Shown one piece after another: positions 1 to 8,126 of a DNA stretch of 39,837 nucleotides. A program made the position numbers and the translations under genes. The notes beneath the pieces were generated by a model. It was given only the letters and a program-made list of their open reading frames with translations, was not told the origin of the DNA and made no database searches. Numbering within the stretch: the stretch's first letter is position 1; each line of letters begins with the position of its first letter. This stretch comes from JANNVZ01 sp046155615. Lineage in GTDB: Bacteria; Bacteroidota; Bacteroidia; Flavobacteriales_D; Sanyastnellaceae. The DNA lies in assembly GCA_046155615.1 (NCBI GenBank), contig JBJXFP010000123.1:1-39837 (forward strand). The letters run 5' to 3'.

Positions 1-243
1 TTGTCTTGAGCCATAGAGGCTCAACTCAACTAACTCTAAATGTGTATCTAAGTACACTACCTAAATACGGGGCTAATGTATAAGAAACACTAAGGCCATA
101 ACAAACAATTTTTTTCAACCAATTACATTTTTCGCCAAACGGCTTTGGACAGACTTTCGAAGTACAAAGCGAATCGATGAAAAAAGTAGCTCAAAGCCAC
201 TACTGCCATAGGTTTCAGAGGCCACATCCTGTGCAAAAAATGT
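1..243. other. Left-edge non-coding stretch
   Basis: No convincing coding sequence is visible. A short perfect inverted repeat (TTGAGCC at 6-12 and GGCTCAA at 18-24) lies at the extreme edge without a T-tract on either strand. Nearer the minus-strand gene that ends at 244, the minus strand can form a five-pair hairpin (bases 185-189 with 200-204) followed by a run of T. This is a weak candidate terminator for the hisS operon. Confidence 0.35.
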
Positions 244-1659
244 TCATAAAATATCAGGCAAAACTTTGCCCGGATTCAATATGCCAACAGGATCAAAAAC
301 TGTCTTGATGCCTCTCATCAATCCGATTTCTACTTGGCTGAATGCTATGCTCATGTAACTTTTTTGCACCAGGCCGATACCATGCTCACCGCTGAGCGTG
401 CCTCCAAGCGATACACATAGCTCAAATATTTCGGTAATGGCATCCGGTAATTTTTCATTCCATGTTGCATCATCCAATTCACCTTTTATAATGTTCACGT
501 GTAGATTGCCATCACCTGCGTGGCCATAACACACGGACTTGAAACCATATCGATTGCCAATGTCCTTCACTCCTTTCAAAAGTTTTGGAAGCTCGTAGCG
601 TGGTACTACTGTGTCTTCTTCCTTATATACACTGTGGCTCTTTACTGCTTCAGCCACTTTCCTTCGCAGTTTCCAAAGCTGTTCTTTCTGCGCTTCATCA
701 TCTGCAAACAGGATTTCGGCACATTCAAAATGCTGAACAACTTCAGAAATCTTTTCGCAATCGAGCATCATGGCTTCCGGATGATTGCCATCTACCTCTA
801 TCAACAGGTGCGCTTGTATTTCATGCGCAATAGGCACTGAAACATCATCGACAAAACGAAGCGCCCAATCAATGGCATCGCGTTCCATAAATTCTAATGC
901 GCTGGGAGTAATACCAGTCCTGAAGATGGCGCTTACCGCTTCGCATGCTTTTTCTGCTGAATAAAAAGGAACCAACATCAACAGATTGTGTTTTGGCAAA
1001 GGCAATAGTTTGAGCACCGCCTTTGTGATTATGCCGAAAGTGCCTTCGCTGCCCACCATCAATTGTGTGAGGTTGTAGCCGGTTGAATTCTTGAGTGTAT
1101 TGGCGCCTGTCCAAATCACATCTCCATTGGCCAGCACCACTTCAAGGTTCAGGACAAAATCTTTCGTGACACCATACTTCACAGCATGTGGGCCGCCTGC
1201 GTTCTCCGCAAGATTGCCACCAACGAAACAAGAGCCTCGGCTACTTGGATCTGGAGCGTAGTAGAGATTCTTTTTCGCTACTTCATCTTGCAATACCTGG
1301 GTAATGACGCCAGATTCTGTGGTCACCTGCTGATTCAATTCATCAATGGCGATGATGCGATTGAATTTTTCCATGCTCAGACCTACACCTCCAAAGATGC
1401 TGAGTGCGCCTCCACTCAGTCCGGTGCGCGCACCTATGGGAGTGACGGCTATTTTGTTTTCGTTGCAATATTTCAGAATGGAAGAAACCTGCCCCACGGT
1501 TTGAGGCTTCAAAACCACCTCAGGCGGGAATGATAAATCCTCTGTCTCATCGCTTCCGTATGCAAGCAATGTTTCATTTTCAATGGAAGAAAAATTTTCA
1601 CCCACCAGTGAGCGCAGGTGGTGGATGTGGATTGAATTGAGTTTGGTGTAGGTTGACAT
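244..1659 (-). CDS. FAD-linked oxidase, GlcD / D-lactate dehydrogenase family
   Basis: This protein of 471 residues oxidises a 2-hydroxy acid such as glycolate or D-lactate and passes electrons to an acceptor; the substrate cannot be told from sequence. The N-terminal FAD-binding (PCMH-type) domain shows TPIGARTGLSGGA near residues 73-85 and VGGNLAENAGGPHAVKYG near 146-163. The C-terminal FAD-oxidase domain has YGHAGDGNLHVNI from about 378 and GGTLSGEHGIG at 419-429. These motifs and the length are typical of GlcD. I chose the ATG at 1659 because it shares one base with the stop of the upstream DinB gene (TAATG). The open frame extends 35 codons further upstream, but those codons lie inside the DinB gene. 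It is the last gene of the hisS-DinB-oxidase run. Confidence 0.9.
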   Translation of the reverse strand: MSTYTKLNSIHIHHLRSLVGENFSSIENETLLAYGSDETEDLSFPPEVVLKPQTVGQVSSILKYCNENKIAVTPIGARTGLSGGALSIFGGVGLSMEKFNRIIAIDELNQQVTTESGVITQVLQDEVAKKNLYYAPDPSSRGSCFVGGNLAENAGGPHAVKYGVTKDFVLNLEVVLANGDVIWTGANTLKNSTGYNLTQLMVGSEGTFGIITKAVLKLLPLPKHNLLMLVPFYSAEKACEAVSAIFRTGITPSALEFMERDAIDWALRFVDDVSVPIAHEIQAHLLIEVDGNHPEAMMLDCEKISEVVQHFECAEILFADDEAQKEQLWKLRRKVAEAVKSHSVYKEEDTVVPRYELPKLLKGVKDIGNRYGFKSVCYGHAGDGNLHVNIIKGELDDATWNEKLPDAITEIFELCVSLGGTLSGEHGIGLVQKSYMSIAFSQVEIGLMRGIKTVFDPVGILNPGKVLPDIL

Positions 1660-2111
1660 TAAAGTGTTCTGAGATATGCTATCATATCGGTAGGTATAGG
1701 CACTTCTACCAAATCGCGAATGAGTGTAACCACTTGCCCGCGGTGGTATTGCGAATGCAAACACAAGTGAATAATCAATTCATAAACCGGGTTGGTGTAC
1801 TCATCGCCTTTCGAGTTCTTGTAGCTTACTGTTGTGTTGAGTTGCTCCGGTGTTTGTGTCAGTTCGATAAGTGAGTTGAAATTGTCTTTGGCAAGTGAAT
1901 CCCAATGCTCCGCCTGAATGTTCGGCCAAACTGCAAGAAGCGGGCTTTCGCATTTGATGCGGGCAATCCAAACATGCTGTGCACCGATGACGTGATCGAA
2001 AATCCTTTTGGCCTTTTCAGGAATTTCATTCAGTTTGAGCAGTTGCTCTATCACAAGTTGGTTGGCCCAGTACTCGTGCTGAATCATGAGATGGTATTCT
2101 TTGGGGGTCAT
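1659..2111 (-). CDS. DinB-family metal-binding protein
   Basis: A 150-residue four-helix-bundle protein of the DinB / YfiT-like family. Members bind a divalent metal through three histidines, and some are thiol-dependent transferases; the substrate here is unknown. The likely metal ligands are H46 (in GAQHVW) and H119 and H123 (in HSQYHRGQ), and the HRGQ signature is diagnostic. It lies 34 bases downstream of hisS on the same strand and its stop overlaps the start of the oxidase gene, so the three are probably co-transcribed. Nothing suggests a functional link to histidyl-tRNA charging. Confidence 0.85.
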   Translation of the reverse strand: MTPKEYHLMIQHEYWANQLVIEQLLKLNEIPEKAKRIFDHVIGAQHVWIARIKCESPLLAVWPNIQAEHWDSLAKDNFNSLIELTQTPEQLNTTVSYKNSKGDEYTNPVYELIIHLCLHSQYHRGQVVTLIRDLVEVPIPTDMIAYLRTL

Positions 2112-2145
2112 TGAAATGGAGAATTGAAAAAGGAGAATTGCAGTT

Positions 2146-3504
2146 TTATTGCTTGAAATGGTCTATGAATGCATTTTGTGAAAGCGATTTCTGCTCCCCG
2201 CTCTTCATATCCTTCACGGTCACTGTTACATTCCTTAATTCATCTTCACCAATGATGGCAACAAAAGGAATGTTCTTGTCATCCGCGTATTTGAATTGCT
2301 TTTTCATCTTAGCCGCCTCAGGATATATCTCTGCGTTGATACCTGCATGGCGCAATGCACTCAGCAGTTTCATGCTTTGGATTTCTTCTGCAGTGCCAAA
2401 GTTGGCAAACAGCACTTTGGTGGTGCTTGCACTGTCTTCGGGAAAAAGTTTCAACTCATTCATCACATCATAAATGCGATCAGCACCGAACGAGATGCCG
2501 ACACCAGAAACATCGGGCAGACCAAATATGCCCGTCAGGTCATCATAACGACCACCTCCACAAATGCTGCCCATGTTGAAATCACGCACCTTCACTTCGA
2601 AAATGGCACCTGTGTAGTAGTTGAGTCCGCGCGCGAGTGTGGCATCAAATTCCAGAGCTGCTGTTTTCAGTCCAAGTGTTTTGATGTATTCGAAAATGAA
2701 AGTCAGTTCTTCAATTCCTTTCATCCCTATTTCAGATGATTGAAGCATTTGCTTCATCGCATTCAGCTTATCATCATTGGTTCCAGAGTTGGTAAACAAA
2801 ATGGAGATTTTCTGAATGGCTTCTTCGCTGAAATTTCTATCGCGCAATTCTTTGGTTACGCCATCCACGCCAATCTTATCTAATTTGTCAATGGCAATGG
2901 TCATCTCCATCATGCGGTCTGCAATGCCTGCCACTTCGGCTATGCCACTCAGTATTTTCCTGTTGTTCAGTTTTACTACTGATGGGATTTTCAAATCAGT
3001 TAGCACATCATCAAAAATTTGAACAAGTTCTACTTCGTTCAACAATGAATCGCTGCCTACCACATCCACATCGCATTGATAAAATTCGCGGTAACGTCCG
3101 CGTTGCGGTCTGTCTGCCCGCCACACGGGTTGTATCTGATAACGCTTGAACGGGAAGGCAATTTCGTTTCTGTTCATTACCACAAAGCGCGCGAAGGGAA
3201 CGGTGAGATCGTAGCGAAGGGCTTTGCCGGAAATGTTTTTGGAAATCACATTCAGGCTTCTGTTTTTCAAATCTTCCTCACTAACCTCTTTCAGGTAGTC
3301 ACCGTTGTCAAGAATCCTAAAAATCAATTTATCTCCTTCATCTCCATACTTGCCTGTAAGGGTATCAATGTCTTCCATACTGGGCGTTTCTAATGGCATG
3401 TAGCCATATCGCTCAAATGTTTTTCTGACAGTAGAAAAAATATAATTGCGCCTCACCATCACGGGTGGAGCAAAGTCTCGGGTTCCTTTGGGTATGCTTG
3501 GCAT
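2146..3504 (-). CDS. hisS: Histidyl-tRNA synthetase
   Basis: A class II aminoacyl-tRNA synthetase of 452 residues that charges tRNA-His in the cytoplasm. It opens with the usual PKGTRDF signature (residues 5-11). Motif 2 falls in RYDLTVPFARF (97-107) and the QPVWRADRPQRGRYREF stretch (125-141). The histidine-specific HisA motif appears as LARGLNYYTGA (290-300), followed by SICGGGRYDDL (313-323) of motif 3. The last 90 residues or so form the anticodon-binding domain. Length and motif order are complete. The start is the ATG at 3504. It is the first gene of the three-gene minus-strand run. Confidence 0.97.
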   Translation of the reverse strand: MPSIPKGTRDFAPPVMVRRNYIFSTVRKTFERYGYMPLETPSMEDIDTLTGKYGDEGDKLIFRILDNGDYLKEVSEEDLKNRSLNVISKNISGKALRYDLTVPFARFVVMNRNEIAFPFKRYQIQPVWRADRPQRGRYREFYQCDVDVVGSDSLLNEVELVQIFDDVLTDLKIPSVVKLNNRKILSGIAEVAGIADRMMEMTIAIDKLDKIGVDGVTKELRDRNFSEEAIQKISILFTNSGTNDDKLNAMKQMLQSSEIGMKGIEELTFIFEYIKTLGLKTAALEFDATLARGLNYYTGAIFEVKVRDFNMGSICGGGRYDDLTGIFGLPDVSGVGISFGADRIYDVMNELKLFPEDSASTTKVLFANFGTAEEIQSMKLLSALRHAGINAEIYPEAAKMKKQFKYADDKNIPFVAIIGEDELRNVTVTVKDMKSGEQKSLSQNAFIDHFKQ

Positions 3505-3619
3505 TTCTGACTGGATGTATTGGAGATAGGTTGGAAACTGGAAGAACGGAAGACGAAAACAGGTGACGGGTGACAGGTGTCTTACATATTTGCTAACTGC
3601 CTACTTCAAAACCGACTGC

Positions 3620-3712
3620 TCAATAATTCCTGTTGTTCCGCTGTTGTTTAAGCAATATGTAAATGAGGGCGATGAGTGCCAATAAAATTCCGATCAATAA
3701 AAAACGTATCAT
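3620..3712 (-). CDS. Putative 30-residue single-pass membrane peptide
   Basis: A short open frame reads MIRFLLIGILLALIALIYI, then a polar tail LLKQQRNNRNY and a TGA stop. It is one hydrophobic helix of about 20 residues followed by a basic, asparagine-rich end, the usual shape of a bacterial small membrane protein. It sits alone between hisS and the divergent WD40 gene. No Shine-Dalgarno sequence is seen, which is normal here. I do not recognise a family. The evidence is the non-random hydrophobic composition, so it could still be chance. Confidence 0.45.
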   Translation of the reverse strand: MIRFLLIGILLALIALIYILLKQQRNNRNY

Positions 3713-3756
3713 GTTGTTGTGCTATTAAGTGCTCAAAGATAGAAGTGGCGCACCGC

Positions 3757-3764
3757 TACTTTCG
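3757..3764 (+). promoter_or_regulatory. Possible Bacteroidota -7 element (TACTTTCG)
   Basis: TACTTTCG fits the TAnnTTCG variant of the Bacteroidota -7 box and lies 14 bases before the WD40 gene start. No clear -33 TTG was confirmed, so this rests on one short motif. Confidence 0.3.
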
Positions 3765-3778
3765 GCCTCGTTACACAC

Positions 3779-4675
3779 ATGTTTCAGAAGGTTCACGTTT
3801 TTGCTCAGCACACAGGTGCCGTTTATTCGCTGTCAGCGGGTCGGTCCGCGAATACTTTCTTTTCAGCCTCGGCTGATGGCTACGTGGTGGAATGGAATCT
3901 GCAAACCATGCAACAGGAGCATTTTGTGGTGAAGGTGGACAATCCAGTGTACAGTGTGCTTTTTCATTCGAAAAGCAACATCTTGTTCATAGGCACATCA
4001 TCTGGTGCCATGCATGTGGTGGACTTTATTTCCAAAAATGAAATCCATCTATTCGAGGCACACACCAATGGCATTTACGATTTCGCATTTGATGAAAAGA
4101 GAAATCAACTGATTGTGGCCGGTGGTGATGGATGTCTTTCTGTTTGGAGCGTGAGCCCTATGCAGCGTGTCAGAAATATTCCCATGTGCGAAGGCAAATT
4201 GCGGCAACTTGCATTGAACGACAAGGAACAACTGTTAGCCGTGGCTTGTGGTGATGGAATGGTGCGCATGCTCGATTTGGATTTTTTCAATGAACAAAAT
4301 TGCATAGATGCACATGAAGGTGGCGCAACAGCAGTGGCCTGGCATCCCGCAAAGCCTGTGCTGCTTAGTGGTGGCAAGGATGCACATCTGAAAGTGTGGA
4401 ATGCAAAATCTGAATTTGACCTTGCTTTGTCATTGCCGGCTCACAACTATGCAATCTATTCTATTGTGTTCGCTGATGGGCTTTGCATCAGTGCAAGCCG
4501 CGACAAGAGCATCAAGGTCTGGAATGCAAAGACTTTTGAAGCAATTCAAAAACTTGATTTGAAATCCGGAGGGCATTCGCACTCAGTCAACAAACTATTG
4601 GTCCGCAACAATCGATTGATTTCATGCAGCGATGACAGACAGTTGAAAGTGTGGCAAGACTTACCAACTGTGTAA
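3779..4675 (+). CDS. WD40-repeat protein
   Basis: A 298-residue protein made almost entirely of WD40 repeats, enough for one seven-bladed beta-propeller. Blades end in typical dipeptides: VVEWNLQ, LSVWSVSP, LKVWNAKS, IKVWNAKT and LKVWQDLP. There is no signal peptide, so it should be cytoplasmic, acting as a protein-binding platform with an unknown partner. The ATG at 3779 gives a protein that begins directly in the first blade (QHTGAVYSLSAG). It stands 58 bases upstream of dnaX on the same strand. Confidence 0.85.
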   Translation: MFQKVHVFAQHTGAVYSLSAGRSANTFFSASADGYVVEWNLQTMQQEHFVVKVDNPVYSVLFHSKSNILFIGTSSGAMHVVDFISKNEIHLFEAHTNGIYDFAFDEKRNQLIVAGGDGCLSVWSVSPMQRVRNIPMCEGKLRQLALNDKEQLLAVACGDGMVRMLDLDFFNEQNCIDAHEGGATAVAWHPAKPVLLSGGKDAHLKVWNAKSEFDLALSLPAHNYAIYSIVFADGLCISASRDKSIKVWNAKTFEAIQKLDLKSGGHSHSVNKLLVRNNRLISCSDDRQLKVWQDLPTV

Positions 4676-4733
4676 AAGCTGTGAATACTTTATACCAGGT
4701 AAAGCCTTTGCACAACAGCATATTTGTCCACTT

Positions 4734-6476
4734 ATGTCAGAAAATTTTATTGTATCGGCCCGCAAATACAGACCAGACACGTGGGATTCTGTAGTGGGTC
4801 AACGCCATATTACCGCCACACTGCTCAGTGCCATTGCCAACAATCAGGTGGCACAGGCCTACCTCTTCACCGGGCCGCGCGGTATTGGTAAAACCACTTG
4901 TGCCAGGCTTTTCGCAAAAGCCGTAAACGATATGCTGGGGCATGACATGGACGAGCTGCAGTTCAACATTTTTGAGCTGGATGCGGCAAGCAACAACAGC
5001 GTGGAAGACATACGCACCATCGTGGATACTGTGCGCATTCCTCCTCAGGTAGGCAAGTACAAAGTATACATCATAGACGAAGTACACATGCTGAGTGCAA
5101 ATGCGTTCAACGCATTCCTGAAAACACTGGAAGAACCACCGGCCCACGCCATTTTCATTTTAGCTACTACTGAAAAACACAAAATTCTTCCCACCATCCT
5201 TTCACGCTGCCAGATATTCGACTTCAATCGCATCAAAGTGAAAGACATAGCCGAACACCTCGCCATGATAGCAGGCAAGGAAAATGTTGCGGCAGAAGCT
5301 GAAGCCCTGCATGTTATAGCGCAAAAAGCTGATGGTGCCATGCGCGATGCGCTTAGCATTTTCGATCAGGTTGTTGCATTCTGTGGCCGAAACCTCACGT
5401 ATGATCTGGTTATTCAAAATCTGAATGTACTTGACTACGATTACTACTTCCGCCTTACCGATTTGATACTGAAAGAAGACCTGCCGGCATGCCTCACTTT
5501 GCTGAACGAAGTATTGGACAAGGGATTCGATATGCACCACTTCGTAGCTGGAATGGGTGCACACATGCGCAATCTGCTTGTAAGTAAAGACGCGCAAACA
5601 CTTGTGCTGATGGAGGTGAGCGAAAGTGTGGCAGAGAAATACAAAATGCAAGCTGTAGCAGCAGACTTAAAGCTGTTGATAGCCGCCCTCGATATCATAA
5701 ACCAATGCGATGTACAATACCGTACAAGTAAACATCAGCGACTGCTGGTAGAGCTGACTCTGATGAAACTCGCAAGCATTCCTTACAACCAAAAGGAAGG
5801 CGAAAAAAAAAACTTCAGACTGAAATCTTTTCGTAGCGAAGGCTGGGCTAATGCGGTCTCTGTTGCCAAGCAAAAAGCAAATCCTCCGATACCCCCCACA
5901 CGGCCTGAGGCAGAACAAGTGCTGCAAACAAGCATAAACACACCGGCTGCAACTGCATCAACCGTTGCTCCAAAACTCTGGGGAAACAAAACCATAATAG
6001 GCAATGCTGCTGAAAGCATTAGCATTAAAAAAAACCTGAACGGCAGGCTAGCCGCAAACCAAGACGCGGCTACTGCGGTGGCAGAAGTGGAAGTAGAAAA
6101 ACCAACGCGCACATACTCCATTGAAGAAATAAAAAAGGCATGGAAAGAATTCGTGCAACAAAAACTCCAGCACAACTACTTAGTGCGTGGTGCATTCGAC
6201 TCGGCTGAGTTGGAGCTGCTGCCTGATGCCAACTTAAGAGTAGCTTTTCCGAGCGAGCCACAAGTTTTTTACTTCAATGACCACCGCAGCCAACTTGGCG
6301 AATTTTTGCGAAATGCACATGACATACGCGGCCTTCAATTCAAAATAGAAATACTCAAACCCGAAGAAATAAAGCAAGTTTTCAAAACAGAAAAACAACG
6401 CTACGAGGAAATGGCTCTAAAAAATCCTGCGCTGGAAACCTTGCGCAAGAGATTCGGTTTGCAGGTGGATTTTTGA
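4734..6476 (+). CDS. dnaX: DNA polymerase III subunit gamma/tau
   Basis: Clamp-loader ATPase of the replicative polymerase, 580 residues. The AAA+ core shows Walker A GPRGIGKTT (47-55), Walker B IIDEVHM (113-119), sensor-1 ATTE (144-147) and the arginine finger in SRC (157-159). After domain III (about residue 355) comes a linker rich in Ala, Pro and Thr, then a tau-like C-terminal domain (about 465-580) as found in Bacteroidota. Two oddities: the zinc module that normally follows Walker A (four Cys in E. coli) is replaced by a short stretch with only C56 left; and an A10 run at codons 357-360 (bases 5803-5812) leads to near-immediate stops in both other frames, as if to make a short gamma form. 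Confidence 0.96.
   Translation: MSENFIVSARKYRPDTWDSVVGQRHITATLLSAIANNQVAQAYLFTGPRGIGKTTCARLFAKAVNDMLGHDMDELQFNIFELDAASNNSVEDIRTIVDTVRIPPQVGKYKVYIIDEVHMLSANAFNAFLKTLEEPPAHAIFILATTEKHKILPTILSRCQIFDFNRIKVKDIAEHLAMIAGKENVAAEAEALHVIAQKADGAMRDALSIFDQVVAFCGRNLTYDLVIQNLNVLDYDYYFRLTDLILKEDLPACLTLLNEVLDKGFDMHHFVAGMGAHMRNLLVSKDAQTLVLMEVSESVAEKYKMQAVAADLKLLIAALDIINQCDVQYRTSKHQRLLVELTLMKLASIPYNQKEGEKKNFRLKSFRSEGWANAVSVAKQKANPPIPPTRPEAEQVLQTSINTPAATASTVAPKLWGNKTIIGNAAESISIKKNLNGRLAANQDAATAVAEVEVEKPTRTYSIEEIKKAWKEFVQQKLQHNYLVRGAFDSAELELLPDANLRVAFPSEPQVFYFNDHRSQLGEFLRNAHDIRGLQFKIEILKPEEIKQVFKTEKQRYEEMALKNPALETLRKRFGLQVDF
5803..5836 (+). promoter_or_regulatory. Candidate slippage site for gamma form of DnaX
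   Basis: Ten consecutive A residues (5803-5812) follow GGCG in the reading frame. Inserting one A leads to a TAG at 5834-5836 and a product of about 367 residues. Losing one A leads to a TGA at 5821-5823. The run lies just after AAA+ domain III, where a gamma-type product would end. Thermus thermophilus dnaX is known to use slippage on an A-run to make gamma; use of this site is inference. Confidence 0.4.
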
Positions 6477-6485
6477 TGAACTGTC

Positions 6486-7016
6486 ATGAGGCTCCTTCCG
6501 AAAATAAAAGTGCGCTTCTACTTATCACTCAGCAAGGATGAAATGAAACAAGCACCTATGTTCCTGAATAATCAGAGGAGGCTTCAAATACACAGTCATT
6601 TCAGAATAAAGCAAGATTCATTCATTGGCCATGTTGCCGATCAGCAAGCCATTTACAAAGGCACACAATGGGTGAACCAAGATCGCATGATCGGAAGTAT
6701 GCTTTTGCCTACTGCAAAAGGCACATTTTTGCAAGGTGACCATGACTCTGCCATTGACATTGAGATAACAATGCCGTGGTATTTTGAAGCATTGATTATG
6801 CTCATCCTTCTTATACCTGTAGCCGGACCTATATACAGATTGATAATTGAAGATACTCCCTCTCCATCACTTTTAATTTTACTCATTGTACCAATAGTTT
6901 ATTTTTTTGTATATGTTTTCTGGTTGAAACCACATTACTACCATCATGCTGATCTAATCCTTGATACCCTGTCTGCCGGCCTGAAAGCCGGACCACAGAG
7001 ACAATTCATAGAGTGA
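6486..7016 (+). CDS. Hypothetical membrane protein with two transmembrane segments
   Basis: A 176-residue protein I do not recognise. The first 95 residues are soluble and basic-polar (LSKDEMKQAPMFLNNQRR, then a beta-rich part). Two hydrophobic segments follow at about 99-119 and 127-146, joined by a short acidic-proline loop (EDTPSPS). The tail contains HYYHH. No signal peptide is visible. It starts nine bases after the dnaX stop and is probably transcribed with it. The aldo/keto reductase follows after 43 bases. Confidence 0.65.
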   Translation: MRLLPKIKVRFYLSLSKDEMKQAPMFLNNQRRLQIHSHFRIKQDSFIGHVADQQAIYKGTQWVNQDRMIGSMLLPTAKGTFLQGDHDSAIDIEITMPWYFEALIMLILLIPVAGPIYRLIIEDTPSPSLLILLIVPIVYFFVYVFWLKPHYYHHADLILDTLSAGLKAGPQRQFIE

Positions 7017-7059
7017 TTCGACTCACTTCTACATTGCAACCCTCCTATTCTCCTAATGA

Positions 7060-8043
7060 ATGAACTACAGAACACTCGGCAAAAGCGGCCTGCAAGTAAG
7101 CGAACTCAGTTTTGGCTCGTGGATCACATTTGCCAATCAGATAGACGACAACATCAGCGAACAGTTGATGGACATCGCATACGATGCCGGTGTCAACTTC
7201 TTTGACAATGCCGAAGTATATGCTGCCGGCCAAAGTGAAGTGGTGATGGGCAACATCCTGAAAAAAAAAAATTGGGCACGTGATACTTACATCATTTCCA
7301 GCAAGGCATTCTTCGGTGCCGGTGGCAAACTTCCTACTCAGCGCGGCCTACATCGCAAGCACTTAGTGGAAGCCTGCGAAGCAGCATTGAAAAGATTGCA
7401 TGTGGACTACTTAGACTTGTACTTCTGTCACCGACCTGACAAACAAACTCCGATGGAAGAGACGGTGTGGACCATGCACCAGCTCATCATGCAAGGAAAA
7501 ATATTGTATTGGGGAACCAGTGAATGGAGCGCGCAGGAACTGATGGAAGCACACATGGTAGCGCGGCAGTACAACTTGATTGGCCCTACCATGGAGCAGC
7601 CACAATACAATATGCTCACACGTAGAAAGGTGGAAGTGGAATATGCTCAGATTTACAAAACAGTTGGGCTTGGAACCACCATCTGGAGTCCTATGGCTTC
7701 TGGTTTTCTCAGTGGCAAATACAACAACGGCATACCCAAAGACACGCGCCTGACCCGCGATGAACTGAGCTGGCTTTCAGACAAAACAATAGTGGAAGAG
7801 AATATCGCGAAGGCAAAAAAACTCTCATTACTTGCGCAAGAAATTGGAACCACCATGCCCAAGATGGCTATTGCCTGGTGCCTTAAAAATGAAAACGTAA
7901 GCACCACAATTCTTGGCGCATCTAAACCTGAGCAATTGAAAGAAACACTGCAATCAGCCGAAGCAGTGAAGCTTCTGACCGATGATGTGATGGAAAAAAT
8001 AGAAGTGATATTGGACAACAAACCGAAGCATCCACAGTACTAA
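7060..8043 (+). CDS. Aldo/keto reductase, Kv-beta-like subfamily
   Basis: A 327-residue NADPH-dependent oxidoreductase with the complete aldo/keto reductase TIM barrel. The catalytic tetrad is D49 and Y54 (in FFDNAEVYAAGQSE), K82 (SSKAFF) and H124 (YFCHRPD). The opening YRTLGKSGLQVSELSFG and the ILYWGTSEWSAQEL segment match the AKR6 / potassium-channel beta-subunit-like group. It is soluble and the physiological substrate is unknown. The start is the ATG at 7060. An A11 run at 7261-7271 encodes KKK within NILKKKNWARD; it is in frame, but such runs are prone to slippage. Confidence 0.93.
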   Translation: MNYRTLGKSGLQVSELSFGSWITFANQIDDNISEQLMDIAYDAGVNFFDNAEVYAAGQSEVVMGNILKKKNWARDTYIISSKAFFGAGGKLPTQRGLHRKHLVEACEAALKRLHVDYLDLYFCHRPDKQTPMEETVWTMHQLIMQGKILYWGTSEWSAQELMEAHMVARQYNLIGPTMEQPQYNMLTRRKVEVEYAQIYKTVGLGTTIWSPMASGFLSGKYNNGIPKDTRLTRDELSWLSDKTIVEENIAKAKKLSLLAQEIGTTMPKMAIAWCLKNENVSTTILGASKPEQLKETLQSAEAVKLLTDDVMEKIEVILDNKPKHPQY

Positions 8044-8049
8044 TGAATT

Positions 8050-8126
8050 AATTTGAGAATTTGAAAATTTGAAAATGGAAAAATCATTTTCAAATTCTCA
8101 AATTAGCACATTTTCAAATTGAGAAT
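8050..8126. repeat. AT-rich palindromic intergenic repeat before trmD
   Basis: Bases 8050-8068 and 8086-8104 are perfect 19-base inverted repeats (arm AATTTGAGAATTTGAAAAT) around a 17-base loop. A second TTGAAAAT lies in the loop and a further related copy, ATTTTCAAATTGAGAAT, follows at 8110-8126. There is no T-tract, so it is not a classic terminator. The last copy contains the TTG start codon of trmD. It resembles simple AT-rich intergenic repeats found in Bacteroidota; dispersal elsewhere in this genome cannot be checked here. Confidence 0.7.

Noticed and set aside
8050..8104. The palindrome before trmD as a Rho-independent terminator
   Set aside because: The stem is almost all A and T and no T-tract follows; a dispersed repeat fits better.
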